Of a DNA stretch of 64,000 nucleotides, positions 19,991-29,114 are shown in pieces; within the stretch, counting starts at the first letter, position 1; each line of letters starts with the position of its first letter. The position numbers and the translations under genes were made by a program. The stretch comes from Chlamydiota bacterium (GTDB lineage: Bacteria > Auribacterota > Tritonobacteria > UBA1439): positions 74,737 through 138,736 of the forward strand of contig JAAYCL010000001.1 of NCBI GenBank assembly GCA_012729785.1. The letters are read 5' to 3'. The notes beneath the pieces are model-generated. The model did no database searches. It worked only from the letters and a program-made list of their open reading frames with translations, and was not told where the DNA came from.

Positions 19991-20346
19991 CCATCTGTGC
20001 AAAGGGGCTGTGGAACGCGGCACGCGGAGCGGGATTCGTCCCCCCGCCCGGCGGCGCGGGGGGCGAGGCGCCCGGCTTCGGCTCGTACCTGCCGATGATC
20101 GCGATGCTGGTCGCGATCTTCTACCTGATGATCTTCCGCCCGCAGCAGAAGAAGCAACAGGAGCAGAAGGCGATGCTCGGCTCCCTGAAGAAGGGAGACC
20201 AGGTGGTCACCACCGGCGGCATCCACGGGGTCGTGGCGGGGGTCCGGGACGACGTCGTGGTGCTGAAGGTGGCCGACAACGTGAAGATCGAGTTCTCGAA
20301 GAGCGCCGTCGCGGCGGTCGTCAAGGCGGAGAAGGCGTCGTCGTGA
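19981..20346 (+). CDS. yajC: Preprotein translocase accessory subunit YajC
   Basis: 121 aa. One membrane helix (YLPMIAMLVAIFYLMIF) is followed by the YajC signature RPQQKKQQEQ and a small cytoplasmic domain (GDQVVTTGGIHGVV). The N-terminal 30 residues are Gly/Pro-rich. It works with SecDF, encoded 0.8 kb downstream. The GTG lies inside the end of tgt and has a G-rich Shine-Dalgarno. Confidence 0.92.
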   Translation: MHVTICAKGLWNAARGAGFVPPPGGAGGEAPGFGSYLPMIAMLVAIFYLMIFRPQQKKQQEQKAMLGSLKKGDQVVTTGGIHGVVAGVRDDVVVLKVADNVKIEFSKSAVAAVVKAEKASS

Positions 20347-21005
20347 CGGTGACGATCGGGCAGGTCAGGAAGAACGGGGAGGTCAACGCCTACCTGGAGA
20401 AGACCGACCGGTGCATGGTGTCGATGGGCTACACCGAGCACGGGGCCCGGCACGCGCGCATCGTCTCGGACGCCGCGCGCGCCATCCTCCTCAAGCTCGG
20501 CGTCCCCGCGCGCGAGGCGGAGCTCGCGGCGATCGCCGGCTACCTCCACGACCTCGGCAACCTCGTGAACCGAGAGAACCACGCCCTCACCGGGAGCGCG
20601 ATGGCCCGCGACATCCTCCAGGCGATGGGGATGCCGGCCGCGGAGGTCGCCGACATCGTCGCGGCCATCGGGCACCACCAGGAGGAGAACGGGGAGCCGA
20701 TGAGCGGCATCTCCGCCGCGCTCATCCTCGCCGACAAGATCGACGTCCACCGCGGGCGCGTCCGCAAGAGCAACCAGATGGACTTCGACACGCACGACCG
20801 CGTGAACCACTCCGCGAAGCGCTCGGTCGTCAAGGTGAGCCGCAAGAGGCGGACGATCCGCTACGACCTGACGATCGACACCCGCCTCTCCAGGGTGATG
20901 GACTATTTCGAGATATTCATGTCGCGGATGATCATCGCCCGGAAGGCCGCGGCGTTTCTCGGCTGCAGACTGGAACTGGTGATCAACGGCGCCAAGATGC
21001 TTTAA
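20343..21005 (+). CDS. HD-domain phosphohydrolase
   Basis: 220 aa. The metal-binding HD motifs appear in order: HARIV, YLHDLGNLVNRENHA, IGHHQEENGE and ALILADKID. HD proteins hydrolyse phosphate bonds of nucleotides or cyclic nucleotides; the substrate here is unknown. The GTG start overlaps the yajC stop by 4 nt, so it is translated with yajC between tgt and secDF. A second in-frame GTG at 20349 is possible. Confidence 0.8.
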   Translation: MTVTIGQVRKNGEVNAYLEKTDRCMVSMGYTEHGARHARIVSDAARAILLKLGVPAREAELAAIAGYLHDLGNLVNRENHALTGSAMARDILQAMGMPAAEVADIVAAIGHHQEENGEPMSGISAALILADKIDVHRGRVRKSNQMDFDTHDRVNHSAKRSVVKVSRKRRTIRYDLTIDTRLSRVMDYFEIFMSRMIIARKAAAFLGCRLELVINGAKML

Positions 21006-21112
21006 TCAGCTGTACGCCGTGAGCTGTACGATATACGCTGAAAGCTTGCGGCGCACATCCAAGCGGCTTGCAGCTTGCGTTGTATGGCGTACAGCGTATA
21101 GCGTACAGCTGA
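21006..21112. repeat. Hairpin-forming intergenic repeat before secDF
   Basis: The spacer starts with tcagctgtacgc (21006-21017) and ends with its exact inverse gcgtacagctga (21101-21112). Inner pieces such as atatacgctg and cagcgtata pair again, so almost the whole 107 bp can fold. Variants of gctgtacg and gcgtatag recur several times. Its base composition differs from the flanking genes. It could be a terminator/processing site after the HD gene or a mobile intergenic element. Confidence 0.6.
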
Positions 21113-21125
21113 AAAGGGAGGATTC

Positions 21126-23642
21126 ATGAATCGCAACCTGAAATGGAGGATCGCCCTCATCTTCGCGGTGCTCCTCGGCTGTTTCTACTACATCTACCCG
21201 ACCGCGCGCTGGGCGGGGCTTTCGCTTGAAAGGCGGAAGGCGCTGGAGGGCGAATGGGCGCGCCGCGACGCCGAGACCAGCGGCGAGGGGCTCGCCACCC
21301 GCGTCTTCTACTCCCTGGAGAAGTGGCTGCGCGGCGACCCGCGCAGGATCCTGAACCTCGGGCTCGACCTGCGCGGCGGGATGCACCTCGTGCTCCAGGT
21401 CGAGACGGCGGAACTCACCGACGACGCGAAGCGGGACGCGGTCCCCCGCGCCCTCGAGATCATCCGCAACCGCGTCGACGAGTTCGGCGTCGCCGAGCCG
21501 TCGATCTACCCGGAGGGACGGGACCGCATCGTGGTGCAGCTCCCCGGCATCGACGACCCGCGGCGCGCCATCGACCTCATCGGCAAGACCGCCCTGCTCG
21601 AGTTCAAGCTGGTGGCCGAGGACGCGCTCACCGAGAGGACGCTCGACGCGATCGACGCGAAGCGGCCGCTCCTCTCCCACCTCGAGGACGACCGCGGCAG
21701 GACCTCCGAGGGGGTCGGCTACACCTCCTGGCACGTCCTCGAGGCCAAGGCGGGGCTCGTGGAGGAGATCCTCGCCTCGCCCGAGGCCCGGGAGCTCGTC
21801 CCCGACGGGTACGAGTTCCTCCTCGGGAGGGCGCTCCCGTCCCCGCGGACGAAGGACCGGATGCGGGGCGTGCACCTCGTCCGGGAGGAGCCGATCATCA
21901 GGGGGCTCTCGCTGAAGAACGCGCAACTGAGCCGGGCCGGCGCGTTCAACCAGCCCGTGGTGACGATGGACTTCGACCGGGAGGGGATGCGCAAGCTCCG
22001 GATCGTCTCCGGCGAGGCGGAGAAGCGGTACAAGGATCCGAAGAACCCCGTGGTGACGCGCCTGGGGATCGTGCTCGACGACGTGGTCTACTCCGCGCCG
22101 CTGATGATGGTCAAGCTCGACTCGAGCCCGTTCATCGAGGGGCGGTTCAGCGTGGAGGAGGCGAACGATCTCGCCATCGTGCTCAGGGCGGGGTCGCTCC
22201 CGGCCCCGGTGAAGATCGCGGAGAACCGGATGGTGGGTCCGAGTCTCGGCCGCGACTCGATCGCGGCGGGGGTGAAGGCCTCGATCTTCGGCCTCGCGCT
22301 CGTCGTCCTGTTTATGATGGCCTACTACCTCCGGGCGGGCGTCGTCGCCGACTTCGCCCTGCTCTTCAACGGCCTCCTGATGATCGCCGCCCTGTCGATG
22401 TTCCGCGCCACGCTCACCCTCCCCGGTATCGCGGGCATCATCCTCTCGCTAGGGATGGCGGTCGACGCGAACGTCCTCATCTTCGAACGGATCCGCGAGG
22501 AGATGGCCATCGGCCGGAAGATACGCGCGGCGATCGAGAACGGCTACGCCAGGGCGTTCGTCACGATCGTCGATTCCAACCTCACCACGCTCGCCGTGGC
22601 GCTCATCCTCTACTGGATAGGCACGGGGCCGGTGCGCGGCTTCGCGGTGACGCTGAGCATCGGCATCCTGACCGGCATGTGGACCTCCCTCTTCGTCACC
22701 CGCGCGGTCTTCGACTCGATGTGCCTCAGGCCTTCGTTCACGCGCCTCCGGATGCTCCAGGCGATCAAGCTGACGAAGATCGACTTCATCGGGAAACTCC
22801 CGTACGCGCTCGCCCTCTCCGTGCTCCTCATCGCGCTCGGCTGCTGGAGCTTCTTCGGGCGCGGATGGAAGAACAACTTCGGCGTCGACTTCAGCGGGGG
22901 CGCGCTCCAGCAGTACAGGTTCGAGCGCCCGGTCCGGATGGAGGAGGTCAGGAAAGGGGTGCGCGAGCTCGGCCTCCAGGATTCGATGATCCAGAACGTC
23001 GAGGAGGGGCGGGAGCTCATCATCAAGACCGCCTCCGACCGCGGCGCGGAGATGCTCGCCCTCTTCACGGCCATCTTCCCGGACAACCCCGCCACGCTGC
23101 TCAGATCGGAGGTCGTCGGGCCGGTGGCCGGAAGGGCGCTCAGGCAGCAGGCGGTGCTGGGCCTGCTGGTCTCGTTCGTCGCGATCGTCATCTACGTCGG
23201 CGTGCGGTTCCGAAACGTCCAGTACGGGCTCGCCGGCGTGATCGCCCTCGTGCACGACGTGCTCGTCACGGTCGCCGCCTGCGCCCTCACCGGGAGGCCG
23301 TTCGACCTCGGCATCGTGGCGGCGCTGCTCACGATCGTCGGCTACTCGATCAACGACACCATCGTGATCTTCGACCGCATCCGCGAGGATCTGCGCCTGA
23401 TGAAGAAGACGAGCTTCCGCGAGATCGTCAACCTGAGCATCAACCAGACGCTCTCGCGCACGATGATCACCTCGTTCACCTCCCTGCTGATGGTGACCTG
23501 CGTCTTCATCTGGGGAGGCCCGGTCATCCACGACTTCGCCTTCGCCCTGATCGTCGGCATGGTCGCGGGGATCTACTCCACCGTCTATATCGCCGCGCCG
23601 ATCCTGATCCTCTGGCCCGGCGCGCGGCGGTCGGGGGCCTGA
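21126..23642 (+). CDS. secDF: Fused protein translocase subunit SecDF
   Basis: 838 aa, SecD and SecF in one chain. The SecD half has an N-terminal helix, LNLGLDLRGGMHLVLQVE, a large periplasmic domain and six helices with LGMAVDANVLIFERIREE. The SecF half begins near residue 540 with NNFGVDFSGGALQQ and ends with ALLTIVGYSINDTIVIFDRIRE. It uses proton flow to pull exported proteins out of SecYEG. The Shine-Dalgarno gggagga precedes the ATG. Confidence 0.97.
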   Translation: MNRNLKWRIALIFAVLLGCFYYIYPTARWAGLSLERRKALEGEWARRDAETSGEGLATRVFYSLEKWLRGDPRRILNLGLDLRGGMHLVLQVETAELTDDAKRDAVPRALEIIRNRVDEFGVAEPSIYPEGRDRIVVQLPGIDDPRRAIDLIGKTALLEFKLVAEDALTERTLDAIDAKRPLLSHLEDDRGRTSEGVGYTSWHVLEAKAGLVEEILASPEARELVPDGYEFLLGRALPSPRTKDRMRGVHLVREEPIIRGLSLKNAQLSRAGAFNQPVVTMDFDREGMRKLRIVSGEAEKRYKDPKNPVVTRLGIVLDDVVYSAPLMMVKLDSSPFIEGRFSVEEANDLAIVLRAGSLPAPVKIAENRMVGPSLGRDSIAAGVKASIFGLALVVLFMMAYYLRAGVVADFALLFNGLLMIAALSMFRATLTLPGIAGIILSLGMAVDANVLIFERIREEMAIGRKIRAAIENGYARAFVTIVDSNLTTLAVALILYWIGTGPVRGFAVTLSIGILTGMWTSLFVTRAVFDSMCLRPSFTRLRMLQAIKLTKIDFIGKLPYALALSVLLIALGCWSFFGRGWKNNFGVDFSGGALQQYRFERPVRMEEVRKGVRELGLQDSMIQNVEEGRELIIKTASDRGAEMLALFTAIFPDNPATLLRSEVVGPVAGRALRQQAVLGLLVSFVAIVIYVGVRFRNVQYGLAGVIALVHDVLVTVAACALTGRPFDLGIVAALLTIVGYSINDTIVIFDRIREDLRLMKKTSFREIVNLSINQTLSRTMITSFTSLLMVTCVFIWGGPVIHDFAFALIVGMVAGIYSTVYIAAPILILWPGARRSGA

Positions 23643-23694
23643 GCCGGTCGTCGCGCCGGCGCCGTTCCCGCCGCCGAGCGAGGCAGCGCCCCGA

Positions 23695-24657
23695 ATGACG
23701 GCCGATCCGCGGACGGTCCTCGTCGTCAGCCTCGGGGGCCTCGGGGATTTTCTGACCCGCTGGCCCCTCTGGCAGTCCGTCCGGCGCTCGTTTCCCGGCG
23801 CCCGGATCGTCTACCTCGGCGCCCCCCGCCACGCCCGCCTTCTCGCCGCCGCGGGCCTCTGCGACGAGGCGCGGGATTTCGACGCCGCGGACCGCCGGTT
23901 GCCGAACAGGGCGGACACGCTGGTCTCCGCGCTCGGGGCGCGCGGGGCGGCGTGGGCGGAGCGGCTGGCGCGGGAGACGGGGGCGGCCCGTCTCGTGTCG
24001 ATCGAACCGTTCCCCGGGGAGGAGGCGCGCGTGCCGGTGGGGGTGCATGTCGAGCGGCAGATCTCCGCCGCGGGTCTGGCGGCGCCGGATCCGCCGGAAT
24101 GCCGCATCCCGGAGCCGCTGCGCCGATGGGCGGCCGAACGCCTCGCGGAGCGGGGGCTCGACGGGGCCCGCACGGTCGCCATCCACCGCGGGAGCGGGTC
24201 GCCCGCCAAGAACTGGCCGCGGGAGCGGTTCGAGGCCCTCGCGGCCGGGGCGGCCGGGCGCGGCTTCGAGGCGCTGTTCCTCGACGGGGAGGCGGAGGAG
24301 GGGCGGTTTTCCGAAACCCCGGGGACCGCCAGGTTCCGCGGCCTCGACCTCGCGGAGGCCGCCTCCCTCCTCGCCGCGTGCCGGGCGTACGTCGGCAACG
24401 ACAGCGGCGTCTCGCATCTCGCGGCGCTGCTCGGCGTGCCGACGACGGTCATCTTCGGCCCCACCGACCCGGCGGTCTGGGCGCCGCGCGGGAGGCGCGT
24501 CACCGTGCTGGCGGGCCGGGCCCCCTGCGCCCCCTGCGGCCGGGAGCGGATGCAGAGGTGCGGAAATCGCCGGTGTCTCGCGGAGATCTCAACGGAAAAG
24601 GTTTTGGACGCGCTGGGGCGCGCGGGCCGTGCGGCAACGTCGCGCGAACCCGTCTGA
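23695..24657 (+). CDS. GT9 (heptosyltransferase-like) glycosyltransferase
   Basis: 320 aa GT-B enzyme. The N-terminus VVSLGGLGDFLTRWPLWQ and C-terminal YVGNDSGVSHLAALLGVP, with FGPTDPAVWAP, are signature motifs of the ADP-heptose:LPS heptosyltransferase family. It implies an LPS-like or other surface glycan, and so a diderm envelope, but the sugar donor cannot be inferred. A Cys-rich tail (APCAPCGRERMQRCGNRRC) is typical of part of the family. Confidence 0.85.
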   Translation: MTADPRTVLVVSLGGLGDFLTRWPLWQSVRRSFPGARIVYLGAPRHARLLAAAGLCDEARDFDAADRRLPNRADTLVSALGARGAAWAERLARETGAARLVSIEPFPGEEARVPVGVHVERQISAAGLAAPDPPECRIPEPLRRWAAERLAERGLDGARTVAIHRGSGSPAKNWPRERFEALAAGAAGRGFEALFLDGEAEEGRFSETPGTARFRGLDLAEAASLLAACRAYVGNDSGVSHLAALLGVPTTVIFGPTDPAVWAPRGRRVTVLAGRAPCAPCGRERMQRCGNRRCLAEISTEKVLDALGRAGRAATSREPV

Positions 24658-24682
24658 CGCCTCGGCGCGGGGGGGCGATGCC

Positions 24683-25549
24683 GTGCCCGTCGCGTGCCGC
24701 TGGATCGTCGCCGCCTGCTACGCCGCCGCCCTCCCGTTCCTGCGCGGGGGCTGGGAGCGGATCCGCGCGCGCGGCGGGGATTCGTTCGCCGCGGCGCTTC
24801 CGTTCGCCGCCGCGGCGGCGCTCGCCGCGGCGCTCCTCTGGTACCTCGCGGCGAGGAAACGCGAGACGAGAGTCACCGTCTACCTTCTGCTCGCCGTCCT
24901 GTGCGCCGCCGCCCTCGCCCTCTTCCGCTCCTCCCCCGAGCCGATTGCGAGGATCCACATCGCCCAGTACGCCTTGCTCGGTCTCCTCGTCTTCTGGGCC
25001 ATGGACGGCCCGCGCGAGGGACGGATCTGCTGCCTCGGGGCCTTCCTCGCCGGCTCCGCACTCGGCCTCGCCGACGAGACGCTCCAGGGCGTCCTCCCGT
25101 CGCGCATCTACGACCTCCGGGACGTCGCGCTCAACATCCGCTCCGTCCTCCTCGGCCAGGCGGCGATCCTTTTCGTGCTGCGGCCGTGGGAGCGCAACGG
25201 GGGCGGGCCCCCGAGGCGGGGAGGGGGCGGGCGACTCGCCCTGCCGGCCTGCGCCTTCTCGCTGGCCGCGCTCCTGTGCCTGGCGAACGTCGCGCTGGTC
25301 GAGATGGGGACGCCGACGCGCCCGGGGTGGGAAGGCGCCGTCGCGGGCGGGAGGGACGGGTTTCGGCACTTCGGCCCCGCGGCGGTCGCCGCCAACACGG
25401 TCGGCATCGCCGCGGCGGTCGCGATGCTCGGCGCCGCGCGCGGGCCGCTGCGGGGCGCGGCGCGCCTCCTCCGCGCCGCGGCCGTCTGCGGGCTTCTCCC
25501 ACCGCTGATCCTCCTCGTCGGGGCGCTTCTGGGGCTGCGGTTCCGCTGA
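24683..25549 (+). CDS. VanZ-domain polytopic membrane protein
   Basis: About 288 aa with seven or so hydrophobic segments. The central region (RIHIAQYALLGLLVFWAMDG, then ADETLQG, and DLRDVALN) is a VanZ domain, preceded by two helices and followed by three more. Function unknown. The GTG at 24683 follows a G-rich Shine-Dalgarno 26 nt behind the GT9 gene, and the two may be co-transcribed. Confidence 0.65.
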   Translation: MPVACRWIVAACYAAALPFLRGGWERIRARGGDSFAAALPFAAAAALAAALLWYLAARKRETRVTVYLLLAVLCAAALALFRSSPEPIARIHIAQYALLGLLVFWAMDGPREGRICCLGAFLAGSALGLADETLQGVLPSRIYDLRDVALNIRSVLLGQAAILFVLRPWERNGGGPPRRGGGGRLALPACAFSLAALLCLANVALVEMGTPTRPGWEGAVAGGRDGFRHFGPAAVAANTVGIAAAVAMLGAARGPLRGAARLLRAAAVCGLLPPLILLVGALLGLRFR

Positions 25550-25580
25550 ACGGTTCCCCGCGCGGGCGGGGCGTTTTCGC

Positions 25581-25609
25581 TTGCCCCGTCGCGGGCGGGA
25601 TGCTACCGT
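25581..25609 (+). promoter_or_regulatory. Sigma70-type promoter of the exported repeat protein
   Basis: TTGCCC (25581-25586), a 17-bp spacer, and TACCGT (25604-25609) with TGC in front. The predicted start near 25616 gives a 20-nt leader containing a strong aaggagga Shine-Dalgarno. Confidence 0.55.
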
Positions 25610-25635
25610 GAGGGCTGTTCGCAAGGAGGATCCCC

Positions 25636-27576
25636 GTGCCTGCACGCATCGCCCTCATCCTCGCTTTCGCGTGGGCCGCGTCTGTCCCGCCGCTTGCCGC
25701 CGCCCCGCCCCCCGCGCCCGCCGCGGGGTGCCGCATCGACCTCGACGCGTTTACGGTGGACGGCGTCGGCCTCCGTTCGTCCGCGGCCGAGGTGCGCGCC
25801 GCGCTCGGGGCGCCCGAGGAGGAGCAGCGGATCTCCGGCGTCGTCACCGACGCGGAGCGCGAACGCGAACGGGCCTCGACCGACGCCGAGGAGGGGGAGG
25901 AGCCGGACGTCCGCGACCCGCAGACGCGGCAGGCGCGGGTCGTCTACGCCTATTTCGCCAAGGGGATACGGGTCGTCTTCCTCGCGGAGACGATGCGCGT
26001 CGAATCGATCGACCTGTACATCAAGGCCCTCCCCCCGTACGCCCGCTTCACCGGCTCGTTCGTCCAGCCGTTTTCGGTCGAGGTGCGCGAGGCGGACCTG
26101 CTCCGCCCCCTCGCCGGCCGGATCTACAAGGACAGCCCCGTCTCCCTCTCCCTGAAAAAGGACGACGCCGCGCCGAAACGGGAGACGGCGCTCCTCTCCT
26201 TCGGCGTCGAGGGGTGGCTCACCCGGGTGACCTTCTCGTGGGAGGAGAATCTCGAGATCGACTTCGACCGGCTCAGCGTGGCGGGGATCGGCCCCGGCGA
26301 CCCCGTCTCGCGCGTGCTCGAGCGCCTCGGCCCCCCCGACCGCCACGCCGTCCGCGCGAAACAGACGATCGGCAGGTGGGAGCGGGAGGGGCTGCGGATC
26401 CACGCCGGGCAGCATGACGGGCGGGTCTGCCGCATCGTCGTCGCCCTCGCCAGGTTCGACGGCGGGGCCGCGCAGGGGTTCCCGCTCGCGCAGCGCAAGG
26501 ACGCGTACCGCGCCCATCTAAAAGACCGGATCTACCAGGAGTCGAGCGCCCGGATATGCGCCTATCGGGCGGGGGAGCCGCTGAGCCCGCAGAAGCTGAT
26601 CCTCAACTTCGACGAGAGCGACCGCCTGAAGTCCGTCGTCATCGACGTCGCGCCGAATGTCGCGGTCGACCTCGCCTCGTTCGCCATCGGCGGGATCCGC
26701 GTCGGGGACCCGGCGAAGAAGGTGCGGAAGGCCCTCGGCTCGCCGAAGAAATGGCGCAGGGCGGGCAGGCAGGTGATCCTCGGCTACCCGGTCGAGGGGA
26801 TCCGGGTGCATCTGGAGGACGCGGCGGAGCGCGAGGACGACCGGAAGGCGCCGGAATTTTCCTGGAAGACGCTGGGCGAGGTGAAAAGGGTGGAGGCGCT
26901 GCTCGAGACCTCCCCGCGCCTGTACGGGACCCCGTTCTCGTTCGGGTCCCCGGCGGCGGAGTGGGAGAAGGAGGCCTCCGCGATGCGTTTCAGCAAAAAG
27001 GGGGAGACGCTCTACCTCAGCCCGGACGGGAAACCGCCCGCGCGCGGCGTGGCCGCGCTGGTCGCGTTCGAGAAGATCGGCTGGCCGCGCGCCGCGATGA
27101 TCAGGGAGTTCAGCGACGTCCTGATCGACATGAAGAACTTCTCGGTGCACGGGGTCACGCTCGGGACGCACGCCGACGAGGTGCGCAGACTGCTCGGCAA
27201 ACCGGAGAGGGCCCGCGTGCTGGAGAAGCAGCACCTGGAGGTGCTGCGCTACCTCGGGAAGGGGCTCGTCGTCGTGATCGACCGGATGAACCGGGGGGTC
27301 TGCAAGATCACGGTCCATATGGACCGGTTCGAGGGCTCGTTCGCGCAGGACCTCTCCCCGGACTCCAACGCCGACGAGTTCGAGAAGGCGGTCTACGCGC
27401 AGATCTACACGCAGGACGAGAAGCGGCTCTGCCTCAGCCGCGACGGGAACCCGCCGGTCTGGGAGGAGGGGATCGTCAACTTCGGCCTCTCCGGCGAGGT
27501 GGACACGATCGTCTTCCAGACGCTCGGCATCAAGAAGGAGGGGATTCTCCTTGACATAACCCGCGAGCTCGAATGA
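25636..27576 (+). CDS. Exported protein with four internal repeats, function unknown
   Basis: 646 aa. A Sec signal peptide (ALILAFAWAASVPPLAAA) leads into four diverged repeats starting near residues 34, 208, 344 and 497. Each opens with a version of IDhxxFxVxGVxhG followed by VxxxLGxPxx (TVDGVGLRSSAAEVRAALGAP; SVHGVTLGTHADEVRRLLGKP). Each second half carries a segment such as LYLSPDGKPP or LCLSRDGNPP and ends in a V(N)FxxxGxhxxI strand. The G-x-x-x-x-V-x-x-x-LG-x-P core recalls SmpA/OmlA (BamE)-type domains, but I cannot assign it. The Shine-Dalgarno is perfect for GTG 25636. It probably acts in the periplasm or at the outer membrane. Confidence 0.75.
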   Translation: MPARIALILAFAWAASVPPLAAAPPPAPAAGCRIDLDAFTVDGVGLRSSAAEVRAALGAPEEEQRISGVVTDAERERERASTDAEEGEEPDVRDPQTRQARVVYAYFAKGIRVVFLAETMRVESIDLYIKALPPYARFTGSFVQPFSVEVREADLLRPLAGRIYKDSPVSLSLKKDDAAPKRETALLSFGVEGWLTRVTFSWEENLEIDFDRLSVAGIGPGDPVSRVLERLGPPDRHAVRAKQTIGRWEREGLRIHAGQHDGRVCRIVVALARFDGGAAQGFPLAQRKDAYRAHLKDRIYQESSARICAYRAGEPLSPQKLILNFDESDRLKSVVIDVAPNVAVDLASFAIGGIRVGDPAKKVRKALGSPKKWRRAGRQVILGYPVEGIRVHLEDAAEREDDRKAPEFSWKTLGEVKRVEALLETSPRLYGTPFSFGSPAAEWEKEASAMRFSKKGETLYLSPDGKPPARGVAALVAFEKIGWPRAAMIREFSDVLIDMKNFSVHGVTLGTHADEVRRLLGKPERARVLEKQHLEVLRYLGKGLVVVIDRMNRGVCKITVHMDRFEGSFAQDLSPDSNADEFEKAVYAQIYTQDEKRLCLSRDGNPPVWEEGIVNFGLSGEVDTIVFQTLGIKKEGILLDITRELE

Positions 27577-27650
27577 GAATGTCTCCGCGCGGGTTCCGTC
27601 GCTCGGCATCCGTTCGCGGCGCGGGCGATTCGCAACCGGAGGAGGTCGTC

Positions 27651-27797
27651 ATGGCGGAGGGGTATTGCGTGAAGTGCAAGGCCAAGAGGGAGATGGTCGG
27701 CCCTGAGGATGTCACCCTGAAGAACGGCAAGAAGGCGATCAAAGGCAAGTGCCCCGACTGCGGGACGGGGATGTTCAAGATCACCGGCAAGGCCTGA
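27651..27797 (+). CDS. Small zinc-ribbon protein (DUF5679-like)
   Basis: 48 aa: MAEGYCVKCKAKREM ... GKCPDCGTGMF. Two CxxC pairs form a zinc ribbon. It matches short proteins annotated DUF5679 in many bacteria and archaea; function unknown. The start at 27651 has a ggaggagg Shine-Dalgarno. The frame is open further upstream, into the previous gene, but that part does not look like protein of this family. Confidence 0.8.
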   Translation: MAEGYCVKCKAKREMVGPEDVTLKNGKKAIKGKCPDCGTGMFKITGKA

Positions 27798-27823
27798 GCC
27801 TCGTCGCGAGGACAGGCGGCCTC

Positions 27824-27867
27824 AAACGGAACAGGCGGAGTGGCCCGTCAGTCCGCTTGTTCCGTTT
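27824..27867 (+). terminator. Strong hairpin, probable transcription terminator
   Basis: A 16-bp stem (27824-27839 with 27852-27867, one G-U-type mismatch) and a 12-nt loop, starting 27 bp after the zinc-ribbon gene. The right arm ends in gttccgttt but no long U-run follows. It separates the preceding genes from the NDP kinase operon. Confidence 0.65.
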
Positions 27868-27923
27868 CCGCCTCTCCCGGGCCGGTCGCGCGCCCGTGCC
27901 GAGGGGCGGATGAGGAAAGGCGG

Positions 27924-29108
27924 ATGAGCGAGGAACTCTGTTTCGTCGCGATCAACCCGTACACGATACGCAAGTCGCGCACCGGCGGCGTGATCGGGCG
28001 CCTCCTGTCGCGTTCGAGCCTCGAACTCGTGGCCGCCAGGATGTACGCCCCCTCGCGGGAGCTCGTCGAGGAGTACCTCTCGACCATCCCGGCGAGGCGA
28101 AACGACCCGGACCGGCAGGTCAGGACACTCATCAGGAACTACGTGCGGCTGAACTACGCCCCCGGGCCGAATGGGAGCCGCCGCCGGGTGATGTTCCTCC
28201 TCTTCAAGGGGCCCAACGCCTGCCGCGAGCTCTCCGAGGTCGTGGGACACATCACCAGGAGCAGCCTCTCCGGCGAGTGCATCCGGGACACCTACGGGGA
28301 CTGCATCTGGAGCGGCCGCGGCACCGTGCGGTACTTCGAGCCCGCCGTCCTCATCGTCCCCGCCGGGGAGGCCCCCGGGCCGTCGCTGCGGATCTGGGGG
28401 CGGCACGCGGCGCGCGACGGCGGGCTCCTGACGGACGTCATCCCCTGGCCGAAAGGGGTGCGGCCCGAGGAGACGACGGTGCTCATCAAGCCCGAGATCT
28501 TCAGCTCCCGGAGCATCCGGGCGGGCAACATCATCGACATCTTCTCCAAGGCCGACCTGTACATCGTCGCCGCGAAGCTGCTCCGGATGAGCGTGGCCCA
28601 GGCCGAGGAGTTCTACGGTCCCGTCCGCGACTCGCTCGCCGAGAAACTGCGGGGGCCGGTCACCGCCCGCGCCCGGCTCGCGCTCGAGAAGGAGTTCGGC
28701 TTCACCCTCCCGGAGGGGACCGCGCGCGGCATCGGGGGCCGCCTGAACCGCCTCGTCGCCGAGGACCAGTTCAGGCAGATCGTGCGGTTCATGACCGGGC
28801 GTGACGCCGCCTCGACCCCCCCCGCCGAGCGCGACGCGCCCGGGCTCGTGCGGTGCCTCGCCCTCGTCTACCAGGGGGTGGACGCGGTGCGCAAGATCCG
28901 CGCGATCATCGGCGCGACGGACCCGAAGAAGGCGGATGTGGCGACGGTGCGGAAGGAGTTCGGGAGGGACATCATGGTGAACGCGGCGCACGCCTCCGAC
29001 TCCCCCGAGAACGCCCGGCGCGAGATGCGGATCATCGACTTCGAGCGCGACGACGTCGGGCCGGCGATCGAGGAGCACCTCGCCGCGCGTCAAGAGCGGG
29101 AGGGGTGA
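27924..29108 (+). CDS. Tandem-domain nucleoside diphosphate kinase
   Basis: 394 aa, over twice the usual 140-150 aa. The C-terminal domain (from about residue 180) has ETTVLIKPEIF, GATDPKKAD and the catalytic His356 in NAAHASDSPENA, all NDK hallmarks. The N-terminal domain repeats the pattern in degenerate form (CFVAINPYTIRKS ... VMFLLFKGPNACRELSEVVG ... RDTYGD) and lacks the catalytic His. It should transfer gamma-phosphate among nucleotides. The C-terminal domain also has a long insertion between LAEKL and the GATDPKK segment. The ATG at 27924 follows gaggaaagg. It lies 6 nt before the aminotransferase gene. Confidence 0.85.
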   Translation: MSEELCFVAINPYTIRKSRTGGVIGRLLSRSSLELVAARMYAPSRELVEEYLSTIPARRNDPDRQVRTLIRNYVRLNYAPGPNGSRRRVMFLLFKGPNACRELSEVVGHITRSSLSGECIRDTYGDCIWSGRGTVRYFEPAVLIVPAGEAPGPSLRIWGRHAARDGGLLTDVIPWPKGVRPEETTVLIKPEIFSSRSIRAGNIIDIFSKADLYIVAAKLLRMSVAQAEEFYGPVRDSLAEKLRGPVTARARLALEKEFGFTLPEGTARGIGGRLNRLVAEDQFRQIVRFMTGRDAASTPPAERDAPGLVRCLALVYQGVDAVRKIRAIIGATDPKKADVATVRKEFGRDIMVNAAHASDSPENARREMRIIDFERDDVGPAIEEHLAARQEREG

Positions 29109-29114
29109 CCGGCG

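Noticed and set aside
27573-27650. Upstream extension of the zinc-ribbon protein
   Set aside because: The frame is open to 27573, but the Shine-Dalgarno and family N-terminus (MAEGYCVKC) fix the start at 27651.
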